DNA from: Multiplicimicrobium sp043718225
GTDB taxonomy: Bacteria; Omnitrophota; Omnitrophia; Omnitrophales; Aquincolibacteriaceae
Direction: 5' to 3'
Length of the DNA stretch: 7,286 nt
NCBI GenBank assembly: GCA_043718225.1
Contig: JAYSWD010000036.1
Location: 1-7,286, forward strand
The notes beneath the pieces were generated by a model. It was given only the letters and a program-made list of their open reading frames with translations. It had not been told where the DNA came from and made no database searches. Made by a program: the position numbers and the translations under genes. Of the stretch, positions 5,352 through 7,286 are shown one piece after another. Numbering within the stretch: position 1 is the stretch's first letter; every line of letters begins with the position of its first letter.

Positions 5352-6047
5352 GCGCAATCTGAGGTTCAGCATTTCCACGCCGACCGAAAAAGCCATGGCA
5401 AAATAAATATAGCCTTTAGGAATATGGTGATGCAAACCTTCCGCGACAAGTGAGACACCGATTAAAATCAAAAAGCTCAAAGCCAGCATTTTGATGGTTG
5501 GGTGCTGTTCAACGAATTCACTGATTGATTTTGAAAAGAAAAGCATAAATCCCACCGCAATCATCACGGCCGCAATCATCACCGGAATATGGTCCGCCAT
5601 CCCAACGGCGGTAATTACAGAATCAAGCGAAAAAACAATATCCAAAATCGCGATTTGAACGATAACTCCAAAAAAACTAGCCGTAGCCGCTTTTTTTAAA
5701 TTCTCTTTTTCATGCGTTTCCAAACTGTCATGGATTTCATGCGTGCTTTTAGCAAGCAAGAATAATCCCCCGATAATTAAAACTAAGTCGCGGCCGGTAA
5801 TTTCACGGCCCAATATAGAAAAAAGCGGATCGGTTAATTTCATCACCCAAACAATGGAACATAAAAGCGCTATGCGCATAAACATCGCCATGGCAAGCCC
5901 GACCACACGCGCTTTTTGCCGCTCCTCTGGCGGTAATTTGCCGGCCATAATCGAAATAAAAATAATATTATCGATGCCCAACACAATTTCAAGCAACGTT
6001 AAGGTTAAAAGTGCGGTAATATTTTCAACTGTAAAAATTTCCATCAT
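5340..6047 (-). CDS. TerC-family integral membrane protein
   Basis: This 235-residue protein is almost wholly hydrophobic with about seven membrane helices (around 10-31, 48-68, 87-100, 121-149, 153-171, 186-205 and 211-228). It carries the two family motifs related by internal repeat: LEIVLGIDNIIFI (19-31, with acidic D26) and DIVFSLDSVITAVG (136-149, with D136 and D142). The STHEIHDSLE loop (101-110) is also typical. TerC proteins are inner-membrane proteins linked to metal-ion export, such as manganese, and to tellurite resistance in the founding member. The specific ion here is not known. The ATG at 6047 has GAGGGG (6055-6060) 7 nt upstream, inside the end of the ABC-F gene, and only one base separates the two genes, so they are probably translated from one message. 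A second ATG follows directly in frame. The C-terminus ends in RKKK, as if it were cytoplasmic. Confidence 0.93.
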   Translation of the reverse strand: MMEIFTVENITALLTLTLLEIVLGIDNIIFISIMAGKLPPEERQKARVVGLAMAMFMRIALLCSIVWVMKLTDPLFSILGREITGRDLVLIIGGLFLLAKSTHEIHDSLETHEKENLKKAATASFFGVIVQIAILDIVFSLDSVITAVGMADHIPVMIAAVMIAVGFMLFFSKSISEFVEQHPTIKMLALSFLILIGVSLVAEGLHHHIPKGYIYFAMAFSVGVEMLNLRLRKKK

Positions 6048-6048
6048 T

Positions 6049-7286
6049 TTATTTCCCCTCGATTTGTTTTTGAAGCTTTTCTAGTTCTGCGCTCAACTTC
6101 ATCCATTCTTCTTCAGATTCTTTGATTTGCGATTCCAGATCTTTGAGTTTGCTGGCTTTTTCCGGCGAAAAATTAAACGAATCCTCTTCCAGTTTTTGCT
6201 TATCTTTTTGTAAGCGCTCGATCCGGCTTTCGACTTTATTGGCCTGAATTTTAGTTGAAGTCATCTTCTTTCTGAGTTCCTGCTTTTTAGGAGATTCTTC
6301 CGCGCTTTCTTCAGAAACTGGTTTGGCGTCTTCAACCGTGACTTCTGTTTCAGCCGGAGCGGAGAAAGAAGCGTCGCCGTCATGTTTTGTTTCCAGCGAA
6401 TAAACGTAATCCTCATAAGTGCCCGGATATTTACGCACGCCGCCGTCTTTAACTTCGAGAATTTGATCCGCAATCATGTTTACGAAAGTGCGGTCATGCG
6501 AAATAAAAAAAATCGTGCCGTTGAATTTTTTTAGCGCGACGCCCAACGCTTCGACGGTTTCGAAATCCAAATGGTTGGTCGGTTCGTCGAGAAGCAGCAC
6601 GTCGTTTTTGTCGAGCAGAAGGCCCGCGAGAATCACACGCGCGCGTTCACCGCCCGATAAAACCGGGATTTTTTTCTGAATGTCGTCGCCTTTAAAAAGA
6701 AAACATCCGGCCATATCTAAAATATCCTGGCCTGAAACTCCTGTCGCGGCATGACGGGAAAGATGAGACATCACCGTATCTTCTTTATGCAGAGATTGGA
6801 AAACATGCTGCGCGTAAGTTGCAATCTTTAATTGATAGCCCCATTTAAAAGCACCGCCCACAGGCGCAAGATCTTCGGTAATAGTACGCAGAAAAGTGGT
6901 TTTGCCCTGGCCGTTGTCTCCAAGAATCGCGATCTTCTGGCCTCGCTCAATATCGAAATGGATTTTTGACGCAATGGTTTTACCGGGATAACCGATCGCA
7001 AGATCCAAACAGTCGAGCGCAACACCGCCTTTTAGCTCCACCTGCGGAATACGGATTTTCACATTACCCGCTGTTTGAGCGACTTCAATGGTCTTCAGCT
7101 TTGCCATCGCTTTCACGCGCGACTGCGCACGCGCGGCCGTTGAAGCTTTGGCTTTAAAACGGTCGACGAAAGCTTGCATTTCGGCCTTCTTCTTTTCAAC
7201 GCCCTTGTTATACACCTCAACTTGTCTGAGGCTTTCAGCTTTAAATTCAAAATAGGCTTCGACATCGCCCGGATAAAGCGTAGCGC
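6049..7286 (-). CDS. ABC-F family ATPase, C-terminal half (partial, N-terminus beyond window edge)
   Basis: The frame is open through the right edge, giving about 411 residues. An in-frame GTG at 7215 is internal, because the 23 codons before it encode the family linker (YPGDVEAYFEFKAESLRQVE). The visible part holds the inter-domain linker (with FVDRFKAKASTAARAQSR) and the second nucleotide-binding domain. Walker A GDNGQGKTT is at 6895-6921 and the signature LSGGERARV at 6634-6660. Walker B LLLDEPTNHLD lies around 6570-6605 and the H-loop FFISHDRTF around 6485-6515. No transmembrane segment is present. ABC-F proteins are soluble and act on ribosomes as translation factors or antibiotic-protection factors. 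A Glu/Ser-rich linker leads to a C-terminal coiled coil (6052-6290) like the extensions in Uup and YheS. The NBD1 half is not in the window, so the subfamily stays open. Confidence 0.95.
   Translation of the reverse strand, partial: ATLYPGDVEAYFEFKAESLRQVEVYNKGVEKKKAEMQAFVDRFKAKASTAARAQSRVKAMAKLKTIEVAQTAGNVKIRIPQVELKGGVALDCLDLAIGYPGKTIASKIHFDIERGQKIAILGDNGQGKTTFLRTITEDLAPVGGAFKWGYQLKIATYAQHVFQSLHKEDTVMSHLSRHAATGVSGQDILDMAGCFLFKGDDIQKKIPVLSGGERARVILAGLLLDKNDVLLLDEPTNHLDFETVEALGVALKKFNGTIFFISHDRTFVNMIADQILEVKDGGVRKYPGTYEDYVYSLETKHDGDASFSAPAETEVTVEDAKPVSEESAEESPKKQELRKKMTSTKIQANKVESRIERLQKDKQKLEEDSFNFSPEKASKLKDLESQIKESEEEWMKLSAELEKLQKQIEGK
6055..6060 (-). promoter_or_regulatory. Ribosome binding site of the TerC gene inside the ABC-F gene
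   Basis: GAGGGG on the minus strand lies 7 nt before the ATG at 6047, while the next ATG at 6044 would be 10 nt away. The spacing favours 6047 as the start. The site overlaps the last codons of the ABC-F gene, consistent with coupled translation. Confidence 0.55.

Noticed and set aside
5340..6047. Naming the TerC gene a tellurite-resistance gene
   Set aside because: Family membership does not show this activity, no other ter genes are present, and most TerC proteins are better linked to metal ion export.

Overview
This 7286-base window looks like a piece of bacterial chromosome of moderate GC content. The gene style (bacterial Shine-Dalgarno sites, a lipoprotein signal, many lineage-specific proteins) and a 58-bp palindromic repeat reading GTCATTGCGAGC...AAGCAATCT are reminiscent of environmental, poorly cultured phyla such as Omnitrophota. 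That assignment is only an impression. No rRNA, tRNA, CRISPR array, transposase or phage gene was seen.

Left part (1-4312, all on the minus strand, transcribed right to left). A probable four-gene operon starts at 4312 with a soluble, possibly DNA-binding protein of unknown family. Two tandem paralogous membrane-anchored proteins follow, and then an orphan soluble protein whose GTG start overlaps the preceding stop. Each paralog has an N-terminal membrane helix, an AsmA-like middle and a C-terminal helical domain with RHxxW / AHE / D..NN motifs that resembles DUF6973. This cassette is the most novel part of the window. Downstream, a good sigma70-type promoter and a nested hairpin leader precede a truncated gene for a LacI-type ligand-binding domain that starts without any helix-turn-helix.

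Middle part (4313-5339). A repeat-rich intergenic stretch of GCTATnn units runs into the 3' end of a small lipoprotein gene. The lipoprotein gene and an OsmC-like peroxiredoxin gene diverge from 59 bp that hold overlapping -10 boxes. The OsmC gene ends at a palindromic repeat followed by a T-run, which probably serves as its terminator and separates it from the convergent operon on the right.

Right part (5340-7286, minus strand). The C-terminal half of an ABC-F ATPase is followed one base later by a TerC-family membrane protein, forming a tight gene pair. The ABC-F gene runs off the right edge and the LacI-type gene runs off the left edge. No gene-free stretch exceeds 300 bases.
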